Shown piece after piece: positions 1 through 8,234 of a DNA stretch of 32,322 nucleotides (position 1 is its first letter; every line of letters begins with the position of its first letter). The notes under the pieces are model-generated. The model saw only the letters and a program-made list of their open reading frames with translations. It did not search any database and was not told where the DNA came from. Origin of the DNA: a bacterium (GTDB lineage Bacteria; Electryoneota; Tariuqbacteria; Tariuqbacterales; JADHWD01); the NCBI GenBank assembly GCA_016783645.1, contig JADHWD010000006.1, forward strand, positions 1-32,322, in the 5' to 3' direction. Both the position numbers and the translations under genes were made by a program.

Positions 1-13
1 TTTAATCATTTAG

Positions 14-88
14 TAATCCCCCCTTCCCCCCTTTAGTAAAGGGGGAGTCAGATTTCCCCCTTTTTTAAAGGGGGACTAAGGGGGATTA
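14..88. repeat. MITE-like palindromic element, copy 1 (TAATCCCCC...GGGGGATTA) with two internal hairpins CCCCCTTTAGTAAAGGGGG and CCCCCTTTTTTAAAGGGGG
   Basis: Read directly; near-identical inverted copy at 2320-2395. Confidence 0.85.
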
Positions 89-233
89 TAGTCATTGTAA
101 AACATACTATCGAACAAGCTATAATGTCGTTTATTATAACTGCGGATATTCAGGAAAGTAAAAAGGCAAAAGTGAGAAGATTCACAACGAATTAAACGGA
201 TTAAACGAATATAAGATTTTCAACTTTAGGCAG

Positions 234-254
234 CCCGGTTTCTTCGAAACCGGG
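234..254. repeat. Perfect hairpin CCCGGTTTC-TTC-GAAACCGGG; second copy at 29578-29598
   Basis: Exact 9-bp arms, 3-nt loop. Confidence 0.85.
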
Positions 255-324
255 AATATATGGTATGCCACATCTGAAGAAGCTGGACAATCCGCTGTAT
301 AGCGGACTGCCTGAATAGGATTTT

Positions 325-348
325 CAACTTGCCAACTTGTAAACTTGT
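325..348. repeat. 8-bp degenerate tandem array CAACTTGC CAACTTGT AAACTTGT
   Basis: Read directly, ends 9 bp before the start codon at 358. Confidence 0.75.
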
Positions 349-357
349 TTTTGAATA

Positions 358-1032
358 ATGGCTTTCATTAAAGCTGACGAAAAATTTAAAATTTCCCTCG
401 CCGCCCGGTTAGGATGGTTCATCATCCTCGCCCTGGGTAAATTAACGCGGATTAGATATATCGGCGAAGAATACTATAAAGAGCTTGAACAGCGGGGCGA
501 AAATTATATATTTACGCTTTGGCATGGGCGGATGTTACTGCCGATTTATATTCATCGCAAGCGGGATATAGTGGCGATGGTCAGCCAGCATGTTGACGGT
601 GAAATCATCGCCCGCGGAGTGCAGATGATAGGTTACACTATCGTGCGGGGTTCTTCCAGCAGAGGCGGCGGGCAGGCTTTACGGCAGATGGTGAAAATCA
701 TGAAGGAAGGACATCCGGGAGCGATGATGCCCGATGGTCCCAAAGGTCCAAGAGGTGATTTCAAAACCGGAACTATCACTTTAGCGCAGTTGACCGGGGC
801 GTATATTTTACCGATAACTCACGCCGCATCCAAAGCCTGGGTGTTCAACAGCTGGGATAGATTCATGATCGCCAAGCCCTTTTCAAAAGTGGTGATCGCC
901 TACGGCGAACCGGTTAAGATACCGAGAAATCTCAATCAAGATGAAATCATTAAAATGAAAAAGGATCTGGAGAGGCGGATGGACGAATTGGTTGAACAGG
1001 CTGAAAATTATATCAAGCAAAAGTGGAAATGA
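358..1032 (+). CDS. DUF374-type lysophospholipid acyltransferase family protein
   Basis: TLWHGRMLLPIY (HxxxxD-like acyltransferase region) and PDGPKGPRG motif typical of DUF374 proteins; upstream of lpxK. Confidence 0.85.
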   Translation: MAFIKADEKFKISLAARLGWFIILALGKLTRIRYIGEEYYKELEQRGENYIFTLWHGRMLLPIYIHRKRDIVAMVSQHVDGEIIARGVQMIGYTIVRGSSSRGGGQALRQMVKIMKEGHPGAMMPDGPKGPRGDFKTGTITLAQLTGAYILPITHAASKAWVFNSWDRFMIAKPFSKVVIAYGEPVKIPRNLNQDEIIKMKKDLERRMDELVEQAENYIKQKWK

Positions 1033-2063
1033 TGGTTGATATTATTAAAACTTTAATACTTGTACCTATTTATGGTATATTCCGGCTGATAGTCAGGATT
1101 CGCAATTTTCTTTATGATACAGGTCTGCGCAAATCGATCACACCTGATACTGATGCGCGCATCATATCCATCGGCGGAATATCGTTCGGCGGATCGGGAA
1201 AAACCCCCATGAGCATTTATGCGGCGAAGATAGCGGTCGAGAAATACACTGCGAGACAATCGACAGCGGTAGTGAGCCGGGGTTACGCTCGGTTGAGCCG
1301 GGGATTTCAAATTGTTTCCGATGGTAAAAAGTTATTGACAGATGTGTTAGACGCCGGTGATGAACCCTATATGATTGCCAAAAATATTCGGAAAGCGGTA
1401 ATCGCGGTAGATGTAGATCGTATCCGAGCGGTGAATATACTCTCAAATATCTTCCCTTTGAAGACAGTGATACTTGATGACTGCTTCCAGCATCGCAGGA
1501 TATACCGGGATTTGGATATTGTGATGGTGGAGCCGGATATTTTAGTTGATAGAGGCAGAGGTTGGTTTATCAGGGAAAAGCTCAGTGCATTGAAAAGAGC
1601 CGATGCGGTGGTAGTCCTTGACGCTGAAGAACAGGACCGCTCTATAATAAAAAAAAACGCGGGAAGATATTCCCAAGCCAAATTCTTTTTCGGGAAGCGG
1701 AAAATCGCCGGAGCGTACTATATTAAGGATGACAGTAAAGTATCAATTGATATGCTGAAGCGGAAAAAGGCGGCGGGATTCTGCGGGATAGCGGAACCTC
1801 AAAGATTCTACGACTCACTGGAAGATCTGGGTATCCATATAGATGAATTATTGAGTTTTAAAGACCACTGCAGGTATACTTCATCGGAACAAGAGAAAAT
1901 CAGCCGTTTTTTTGTTGAAAGCGGCGCTGAAATCATGATTACGACGGAAAAGGATGCGGTCAAACTACCCCCTATTCTGCATCTGCTCCCCATTTACTAT
2001 CTAGCCGTACGGATTGAACTGGAAAATGAGGATGCTTTTAAAAAAATGCTCTTTCCCGAATAG
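1029..2063 (+). CDS. lpxK: Tetraacyldisaccharide 4'-kinase
   Basis: IISIGGISFGGSGKTPMSIYAA (Walker A), VVSRGYAR, DAGDEPYMIAKN, LDDCFQHRR, TTEKDAVKL; ATG at 1029 overlaps the upstream stop (ATGA); the ORF track uses GTG at 1023. Confidence 0.95.
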   Translation: MMVDIIKTLILVPIYGIFRLIVRIRNFLYDTGLRKSITPDTDARIISIGGISFGGSGKTPMSIYAAKIAVEKYTARQSTAVVSRGYARLSRGFQIVSDGKKLLTDVLDAGDEPYMIAKNIRKAVIAVDVDRIRAVNILSNIFPLKTVILDDCFQHRRIYRDLDIVMVEPDILVDRGRGWFIREKLSALKRADAVVVLDAEEQDRSIIKKNAGRYSQAKFFFGKRKIAGAYYIKDDSKVSIDMLKRKKAAGFCGIAEPQRFYDSLEDLGIHIDELLSFKDHCRYTSSEQEKISRFFVESGAEIMITTEKDAVKLPPILHLLPIYYLAVRIELENEDAFKKMLFPE

Positions 2064-2094
2064 GAGAATAGTTGAAAAAATTCGGAAATTAAAT

Positions 2095-2122
2095 GTTGAA
2101 TTCTGAGTTTTGAATTTTATAA
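2095..2122. repeat. Degenerate 7-bp array GTTGAAT TCTGAGT TTTGAAT TTTATAA
   Basis: Read directly. Confidence 0.6.
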
Positions 2123-2217
2123 TAAACGACCTATTAAATTGTTTAATATTATGTTTTTAAAGATTATAATCCCCATTAGTCCCCATAAGCGCTTAAATAA
2201 GAACTTGACATCTCGTT

Positions 2218-2252
2218 CCCGTCAGGTTTCAAACGCAGAGTAACCTGACGGG
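2218..2252. repeat. Hairpin CCCGTCAGGTT...AACCTGACGGG
   Basis: 11-bp perfect arms; related hairpins at 2465-2502 and 22043-22083. Confidence 0.8.
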
Positions 2253-2319
2253 CATAGTAATGTTAAGAGCGGTTAAATCTGCCGGGCTACGCTTTGCTTG
2301 AAACCCGGCAGAAACACAA

Positions 2320-2395
2320 TAATCCCCCTTAGTCCCCCTTTAAAAAAGGGGGAAATCTGACTCCCCCCTTTCCTAAAGGGGGGCAGGTGGGATTA
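2320..2395. repeat. MITE-like palindromic element, copy 2 (inverted relative to 14-88)
   Basis: Reverse complement matches copy 1 over about 75 bp with only a few differences. Confidence 0.85.
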
Positions 2396-2434
2396 CTAAC
2401 TTATTGATATTAAAGTCAATTATTACAAATTCAA

Positions 2435-2469
2435 TTTTCTGTTCTCGGTTTTCTGATCTTTGTTCCCGG
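2435..2469. repeat. 7-bp array TTTTCTG TTCTCGG TTTTCTG ATCTTTG TTCCCGG
   Basis: Read directly; runs into the hairpin at 2465-2502. Confidence 0.65.
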
Positions 2470-2502
2470 CAGGTTTCAAGGGCAGACCCCGTGACCTGCC
2501 GG
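2465..2502. repeat. Hairpin CCCGGCAGGT...ACCTGCCGGG
   Basis: 10-bp perfect arms. Confidence 0.8.
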
Positions 2503-2735
2503 GGATATACCCGCCGCTGTACACCTCCCGTGGTGGCTTGAAAAGAGGCAGGAACACTAAGGTTGATTTGCTCAACATTATTGTGATGACATCACATTAT
2601 TTTTATCTCGGCGGCGGATCATTTAAAAAATGACATATAATCAGCAAAGTTGTAATCTTATAGAATATTTTTTATATTGTAAGATTAAACCCTCATGCGC
2701 CGGCGGCGCACCACCAAGCATGAAAATAATCTCAA

Positions 2736-2831
2736 GGGCGACCGCGAGGGTCGCCCCTACATTATCGGTTTTTTTATTTGTAGGGACAGAACAATGTTCT
2801 GTCCCTACTGTATTCCCGCCTGCGCGGGAAT
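2736..2831. repeat. Three consecutive palindromes: GGGCGACC..GGTCGCCC, GTAGGGACAGAACA-A-TGTTCTGTCCCTAC, ATTCCCGC-CTGC-GCGGGAAT
   Basis: Read directly; the middle one has 14-bp perfect arms. Confidence 0.85.
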
Positions 2832-2860
2832 GACGATAAAGCAGCGGATGTTTGTATAAA

Positions 2861-2881
2861 CTAACCCTAAATCCTAACCCC
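2861..2881. repeat. 7-bp array CTAACCC TAAATCC TAACCCC
   Basis: Read directly; 14 bp upstream of the acsD-like start codon. Confidence 0.6.
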
Positions 2882-2895
2882 TATTTTCAATATAA

Positions 2896-3885
2896 ATGAC
2901 GAACTTCACTATTCCGGCGGAAAAATCGTTAAAATCAATCAGAACCGTAAAAATCGGCGCCACAGCCTCCGAGGGCGGAACCCGCGTTAATAGTATCACC
3001 ATAGGCGGAACAAACGCACTGCCCTTTCACACCTTTGAAGGCGAAATTCCTCATAAACCCGTGATAGCTATGGAGGTGTTCGACACTCTTCCTAAAAGAC
3101 TGCCCAAAGGCGTAATAGACTACTTCGCTGATGTGATTAATAAACCGGCTGAGATGGCTAAAATGTGCGTGGAGCAATTCGGCGCAGATTTGATAAGCGT
3201 TAGATTGGACGGGACCCATCCTGATAAGGGAAACAAAAGCCCCGATGAAGCCGCGGAAATCGTGAAAGAAATCCTCGCCTGTGTGGGAGTCCCTTTGATC
3301 ATCACCGGGCACGCTAATTTTGAAAGGAACAATGAGGTGATGCGCAAGGTGACCGAGGTCACCGCCGGAGAAAACTGTCTCATCAATTGGGTGGAACAGG
3401 ATAATTACAAGACCATCGCCGCCTGCTGTCTGGCTCATGGACACTGCCTGACGGCGCAGTCCCCCATCGATGTCAACATCGCCAAACAGTTGAATATTCA
3501 ATTGACCGATATGTCTTTCCCCGCCGATAAGATTGTGATTGACCCGTTGTCAAGCCCTATAGGATACGGGTTGGAATACACCTATTCCATCATGGAGCGG
3601 ATACGGCTGGCGGGATTGGGCGGCGACGAAATGCTGCGCAGTCCTATGCTGATAACACCGGGATATGAAAGCGCATTATGCAAAGAATCCTGGGCTTCGG
3701 AAGCGGATAATCCCGAATGGGGCAGAGAAGACCTGCGTTCGGAATATTGGGAAACCGCGACAGCAATGAGTCTCCTGCTGGCTGGCGCGGAATTACTGAT
3801 CATGTATCATCCTAAGGCGGTGGAAGCGGTGCGGAAAAAGATTGATCAGCTCTGCAGTAATATTTCTCAAATTGAGACTAAATAA
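2896..3885 (+). CDS. acsD: Acetyl-CoA decarbonylase/synthase delta subunit (corrinoid iron-sulfur protein small subunit)
   Basis: VKIGATASEGGTRVNSITIGGTNALPFHTFEGEIPHKPVIAMEVFD, VPLIITGHANFERNNEVM, DPLSSPIGYGLEYTYSIMERIRLAGL: AcsD/CdhD family pattern; acsC-like gene follows. Confidence 0.9.
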   Translation: MTNFTIPAEKSLKSIRTVKIGATASEGGTRVNSITIGGTNALPFHTFEGEIPHKPVIAMEVFDTLPKRLPKGVIDYFADVINKPAEMAKMCVEQFGADLISVRLDGTHPDKGNKSPDEAAEIVKEILACVGVPLIITGHANFERNNEVMRKVTEVTAGENCLINWVEQDNYKTIAACCLAHGHCLTAQSPIDVNIAKQLNIQLTDMSFPADKIVIDPLSSPIGYGLEYTYSIMERIRLAGLGGDEMLRSPMLITPGYESALCKESWASEADNPEWGREDLRSEYWETATAMSLLLAGAELLIMYHPKAVEAVRKKIDQLCSNISQIETK

Positions 3886-3914
3886 AATAAATAATTACAA
3901 ACGAGAGTCTTCCA

Positions 3915-4343
3915 ATGGCGCGTAAAGTTTGGATGCAGAGTCCGGATAGCGGCGGAAAAAAAATTCCGGATGCGGTGAAACAGCGCACTGAAAATCGAAT
4001 TATGAAATGCGCAGAAGAGCACTTCAAGGAGCATTATACCCGGATAGAGCTCCGCTTTCGCGGTCAGTTTTGTTACATCGATGCCTATACCGATCCCGAA
4101 AAAGAATCGCCTGATTGGCCGCCGCCCGGCTTTCCGGAAAGCCGGGAAGAATATATCGAACGGATGCGGAAAACGCCCACATATCTCTGCCGCCTGCGTT
4201 ACTTTGGCGATGAAGAACAATGGGGATTCGCCTTTTATACTTACAGCAATGAAAAATATGAGCTGTCGATGTTTCCTTCGGGTGAATTCTATGGTCCTCC
4301 TGAAGACGCTTTTTTCGTGTCGGCTAATTTGTATCTGCAATGA
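3915..4343 (+). CDS. Small hypothetical protein between the two CoFeSP subunit genes
   Basis: Complete 142-aa ORF in line with the operon (RFRGQFCYIDAYTDPEKESP...YFGDEEQWGFAFYTYSNEKYELS). Confidence 0.75.
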   Translation: MARKVWMQSPDSGGKKIPDAVKQRTENRIMKCAEEHFKEHYTRIELRFRGQFCYIDAYTDPEKESPDWPPPGFPESREEYIERMRKTPTYLCRLRYFGDEEQWGFAFYTYSNEKYELSMFPSGEFYGPPEDAFFVSANLYLQ

Positions 4344-4430
4344 CGATTCTAACTTGATACTTGAATTGATGATAATCCGGCCGGCTTCGACGGCAATTTC
4401 AAAAATCGTAATATTATAATTGTTTGACAT

Positions 4431-4502
4431 GGCAGGATTGAGACAATCCTGCCTCCACGGTTAGTACCTTTCTCGTGGAGTCGGGATTGTCTCAATCCCG
4501 AC
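4431..4502. repeat. Compound palindrome: hairpin (10-bp arms, loop AGA), spacer stem TCCACG..CGTGGA, inverted hairpin (10-bp arms, loop TCT)
   Basis: GGCAGGATTG-AGA-CAATCCTGCC ... GTCGGGATTG-TCT-CAATCCCGAC read directly. Confidence 0.9.
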
Positions 4503-4558
4503 ATCGTGTACTACAAAAATCTATAATGTTACCAAAAATCCTTATTGGAGTTTAATAC

Positions 4559-5899
4559 TTGGCTTTGACAGGACTGGAAATATTCAAACTATTACCTAAG
4601 ACCAACTGCGGCGACTGCGGAGTGCCCACCTGCCTCGCTTTCGCTATGAAACTGGCGCAGAAAAAAGCGGAATTGAGCGAATGCCCCCACGCTTCCGAGC
4701 AAGCTAAAGAGATATTGGGCGCAGCCTCCGAACCGCCCATGAGATTATTAAAGGCGGGAGTCGGCGCTGACGCTTTTGAAACCGGCGGCGAAACCGAAAT
4801 GTTCCGCCATGAAAAAACCTTCTATCACCAAACCGCCATTGCTGTCAAGATCGACGATAACCAGCCTGCCGATTCTATCGCCGCTCAAGTGAAAGAAGCC
4901 GATGAATATATCATCGAGCGGGTGGGCGAAAAACTGCATATCGACGCTTTCCGCCTCTCCAATATTTCTAAAGACAGCGGTAAATTTCTATCCGCGCTCG
5001 ATGTTATCATGCAGAATTCCTCCAGAGCGGTCATCATCGACTGCGCAGATATTGAAACAGTCAAAGCGGCTTTATCTAAACTCAACGGTAGAAGGCCTAT
5101 CATCCGTCCCGGTGATGGTGATGTTATGGAATTCGCCAAGTTAGCGAGTGAACAGGGCGCCAGTTTGATTATCGATGCCGGTTCTTTTCAGGAATTAGCG
5201 GAAAAGACCGAAAAAACCGCCGCCTCCGGCTTCCGCGATATGATATTGAATCTGCATTGCGATGGAGCGGGTGAGAAGCTTCGTGGAAACACCATCATGC
5301 GCCGCGCCGCCCTGCGTAAAGGATTCAAGCCTTTTGGATATCCCGCTATATGGTTTATAAATGATGAAGATGAAAGTGAACTTATAGCCGATGCGGTTGT
5401 GGGAATATGCAAATATTGCGGTATAATCGTCCTGCCGAAATTCAATAAAGAGATGTTGTTGACGCTTTACACTCTGAGGCAGAATATCTATACCGATCCG
5501 CAAAAACCTATACAGGTCGATCCCCGGCTCGCCGCCATCGGCGATCCTAAATCCGATTCTCCTATATTTGTGACCACCAATTTCTCTCTCACTTATTTCA
5601 TAATCTCCGGCGAAATAGAGAACGCCGGTATATCCGCTTGGCTGGTGATCCCCGACTGCGAAGGGATGAGCGTATTGACCGCTTGGGCGGCGGGTAAATT
5701 CTCCGGCGATAAAATCGGCAAATTTGTTAAAGAAATCGGTCTTGAAAACAAAGTGAACAAGCGGGAAATAATCATCCCCGGATATGTCGCCGTTATCAGC
5801 GGCGACCTTGAAGAAGCCCTGCCCGGCTGGAGGGTGATTGTAGGTCCCCAAGAAGCCTCGGATTTAGCCCCGTTCATCAAGAATTATCTGAATAATTAG
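4559..5899 (+). CDS. acsC: Acetyl-CoA decarbonylase/synthase gamma subunit (corrinoid iron-sulfur protein large subunit), TTG start
   Basis: N-terminal 4Fe-4S motif CGDCGVPTCLAFAMKLAQKKAELSECPH; C-terminal corrinoid-binding region ending VIPGYVAVISGDLEEALPGWRVIVGPQEASDLAPFIKNY. Confidence 0.93.
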   Translation: MALTGLEIFKLLPKTNCGDCGVPTCLAFAMKLAQKKAELSECPHASEQAKEILGAASEPPMRLLKAGVGADAFETGGETEMFRHEKTFYHQTAIAVKIDDNQPADSIAAQVKEADEYIIERVGEKLHIDAFRLSNISKDSGKFLSALDVIMQNSSRAVIIDCADIETVKAALSKLNGRRPIIRPGDGDVMEFAKLASEQGASLIIDAGSFQELAEKTEKTAASGFRDMILNLHCDGAGEKLRGNTIMRRAALRKGFKPFGYPAIWFINDEDESELIADAVVGICKYCGIIVLPKFNKEMLLTLYTLRQNIYTDPQKPIQVDPRLAAIGDPKSDSPIFVTTNFSLTYFIISGEIENAGISAWLVIPDCEGMSVLTAWAAGKFSGDKIGKFVKEIGLENKVNKREIIIPGYVAVISGDLEEALPGWRVIVGPQEASDLAPFIKNYLNN

Positions 5900-5907
5900 C
5901 CGCCGCG

Positions 5908-7779
5908 TTGATACAGGTGCCTGCCTTGCCATTAATCGTTAAAATACTGCCGGACGAAATTGAGATTGAAGCGGATACCGGAGAGAATCTACTTGAAGTT
6001 ATTCATCGCGCCGGAGTATATTTGGAAGCCGAATGCGGCGGGCAGGGCACATGCGAAACCTGCATTGCGGCGATTATTGAAGGTTCATGCACCAAATCCG
6101 GTATAACTGCAGATGACGGCTTGATTCTCACCTGCCAAGCTGAAATCTCTGATAATATAACTATTAAAGTCCCCGCCGCTTCCCGCATAATACCTTCTGA
6201 AAAGAAAACACCAGAGATAATCCACCATATTGAGTTGATTAAACCTTCCAAGTTTAGTCCGCTCGCTTCTGCAGTCACCATAAAATCCGGCGATTTGCGG
6301 TTTAATGACAGTCTTTCGGACTGGGAAAAAATTATCCGCTTTCTGCCCGCTGTAGATGATATTGAATGCGGTATCGATATTCTTCGCCGCCTCCCTGCGA
6401 TTATCCGAAAAGAAGAAGATATCACTGTCGTTTTCACTCAAACTCTCAGCGGAAAAAGGATTATCGATATTAGTCCGGGAAGAAGAGATATTTACGGTAT
6501 CGCCTGCGATGTCGGCACCACCACTGTGGCGGTGAAGATAATCAATCTCACGACCGGAGATTCTCTTGGATACGCTTCATCATACAACGGCCAGATCGAA
6601 TGCGGCGCTGATGTGATTTCCCGCATCATCTATTCCCAGAAACCGGGCAGATTGGAAGAACTGCAAAACCGGATCATCCGCACGATTAACCGATTGATTA
6701 GCGAACTATTACAGAAGGAAAATATCTCACCGCAGGATGTATTCGCCGCCGTTTTCGCCGGTAATACAACTATGACGCATCTATTACTGGGAATCGATCC
6801 CAAATACATCCGTATAGCGCCCTATACTCCTGCGGTCAAAACGGTCCCGATGCTATCAGCGAAAGAATTGGGACTGATGATTAATCCCAATGCTGTTATT
6901 CATTGTTCTCCCGCTGTCGGTAGTTATGTCGGCGGCGATATCACGGCGGGATTATTATGTTTAAGCGGTATCGATGCGCACAAGGAGGCCGTTTTATTCA
7001 TTGATATCGGCACTAACGGTGAATTGGTGTTGATGGGAGATGATTGGATGATAGGCTGCGCATGTTCGGCAGGACCCGCTTTTGAAGGAGTGGGAATCAA
7101 ATGCGGTATGCGGGCGGCTGAAGGAGCGGTCGAAGGCGTGAAATTGCTTGACAGAGGGAAAGAAGTAAAACTGCAGGTCATCGGCGGCGGAAATCCCCTC
7201 AGAATATGCGGCTCCGGCTTAATCGAATTAATATCGGAATTATTCCAATATGGCATTATCCAAAGAGACGGAAAGTTTCATAAATCTGACGATAATGCGC
7301 GAATACAAAAGCGGGGGAACGAAAATATATATGTGTTAGTTGAAGCGGATGAAAGCGGTTCAGGCAGAGAAATATTCATCAGTGAACATGACATTGACAA
7401 CATAATACGGGCGAAAGCCGCTATCTTCTCAGCTTGCTCTCTCTTATTGAAAAATGTCGGATTGAATTTCAAAGATATAGAAAAAATATATGCCGCCGGA
7501 GGATTCGGACAGCATCTTGATTTCAGAAACGCTGTCACTATCGGTCTATTCCCCGATATCGATTTGGAGAAATTTCAATATCTAGGCAACACTTCATTGA
7601 AGGGGGCGGAATTAGCGCTGTTATATTCCGAATACCGGGAAAAATTAGCTCAAACAGCCAAAGCTATGACATATATAGACTTGAGTTCCGAAAGCGGTTA
7701 TATGGATGAGTACACCGCGGCTCTTTTCCTGCCCCATACAGATGAAAATTTATTTCCGAATTATAATAACCGCTTTTGA
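5908..7779 (+). CDS. acsV: RACo-like corrinoid activation/regeneration protein: 2Fe-2S ferredoxin domain plus ASKHA ATPase (DUF4445), TTG start
   Basis: ECGGQGTCETC...LTCQAE plant-type ferredoxin cysteines; IACDVGTTTVAVKIINL and IDIGTNGELVL ASKHA phosphate motifs; adjacency to CoFeSP genes. Confidence 0.88.
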   Translation: MIQVPALPLIVKILPDEIEIEADTGENLLEVIHRAGVYLEAECGGQGTCETCIAAIIEGSCTKSGITADDGLILTCQAEISDNITIKVPAASRIIPSEKKTPEIIHHIELIKPSKFSPLASAVTIKSGDLRFNDSLSDWEKIIRFLPAVDDIECGIDILRRLPAIIRKEEDITVVFTQTLSGKRIIDISPGRRDIYGIACDVGTTTVAVKIINLTTGDSLGYASSYNGQIECGADVISRIIYSQKPGRLEELQNRIIRTINRLISELLQKENISPQDVFAAVFAGNTTMTHLLLGIDPKYIRIAPYTPAVKTVPMLSAKELGLMINPNAVIHCSPAVGSYVGGDITAGLLCLSGIDAHKEAVLFIDIGTNGELVLMGDDWMIGCACSAGPAFEGVGIKCGMRAAEGAVEGVKLLDRGKEVKLQVIGGGNPLRICGSGLIELISELFQYGIIQRDGKFHKSDDNARIQKRGNENIYVLVEADESGSGREIFISEHDIDNIIRAKAAIFSACSLLLKNVGLNFKDIEKIYAAGGFGQHLDFRNAVTIGLFPDIDLEKFQYLGNTSLKGAELALLYSEYREKLAQTAKAMTYIDLSSESGYMDEYTAALFLPHTDENLFPNYNNRF

Positions 7780-7956
7780 TTATTAACTTTTGGCAGTCCG
7801 GTTTTGCCGAAACTTGAAAAATGCCAGCAGGTCAAATCCCGCAGGAGCGGAACAAGATCTTTTAGGCGCTTAAATTAGCATTAGTGTATGTTCCAGTAAG
7901 GGCGAAGCATTTTTATTGTAGAAGTAGCCTCTTGCAAAAGTATGAAAACACATCTG

Positions 7957-8026
7957 GTAAGGGCGAAGCATTTTCACCATCATATTCAAATATTTCATCA
8001 TTTTCCCTAAAATGCTTCGCCCCTAC
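7957..8026. repeat. Inverted repeat GTAAGGGCGAAGCATTTT ... AAAATGCTTCGCCCCTAC
   Basis: 18-bp arms with one mismatch; same word at 7896-7914, 14612-14629, 29611-29677, 29730-29799. Confidence 0.85.
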
Positions 8027-8054
8027 ATCCGGCATGCAAACTTGCAGACTTTTT

Positions 8055-8084
8055 CTCGTTCCCACGCTCCAGCGTGGGAATGCA
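8055..8084. repeat. REP-like palindrome CTCGTTCCCACGC-TCCA-GCGTGGGAATGCA
   Basis: Also at 29532-29560 and 29828-29858. Confidence 0.85.
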
Positions 8085-8162
8085 GACAACGGTGGGTTAA
8101 GAATCCACCCTATATTATCTCCCAGCATTAAAATGCCGGGCTATTATGACGAACATTTTTTT

Positions 8163-8228
8163 GACTTGCCGACTTGACAACTTGCAGACTTTTTTCATTA
8201 TAAATTCACTATTTTAAATTCACTATTC
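8163..8228. repeat. 8-bp array GACTTGCC GACTTGAC AACTTGCA GACTTTTT followed by 7-bp array TAAATTC ACTATTT TAAATTC ACTATTC
   Basis: Read directly; ends 7 bp before the cbiM start codon. Confidence 0.75.
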
Positions 8229-8234
8229 TTTCTT

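Noticed and set aside
2630-2833. 67-aa ORF
   Set aside because: Entirely overlaps three palindromic repeats; peptide just reads through them and has no family signature.
2861-2881. Telomere-like CTAACCC repeat
   Set aside because: Short, degenerate and internal; better explained as one more period-7 array.
2935-3501. 188-aa minus-strand ORF opposite acsD
   Set aside because: Antisense shadow of a well supported CDS; no motif, typical of GC-biased codon positions.
3867-4430. 187-aa minus-strand ORF opposite 3915-4343
   Set aside because: Overlaps the more plausible operon-oriented + strand ORF; low-information sequence.
5195-5851. 218-aa minus-strand ORF opposite acsC
   Set aside because: Antisense shadow ORF.
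7896-8084. CRISPR array
   Set aside because: Repeated words are palindromic, irregularly spaced and in both orientations; no regular spacers and no cas genes.
7884-8177. 97-aa ORF
   Set aside because: Built from GGGCGAAGCATT and GTTCCCACGC repeats; spurious.
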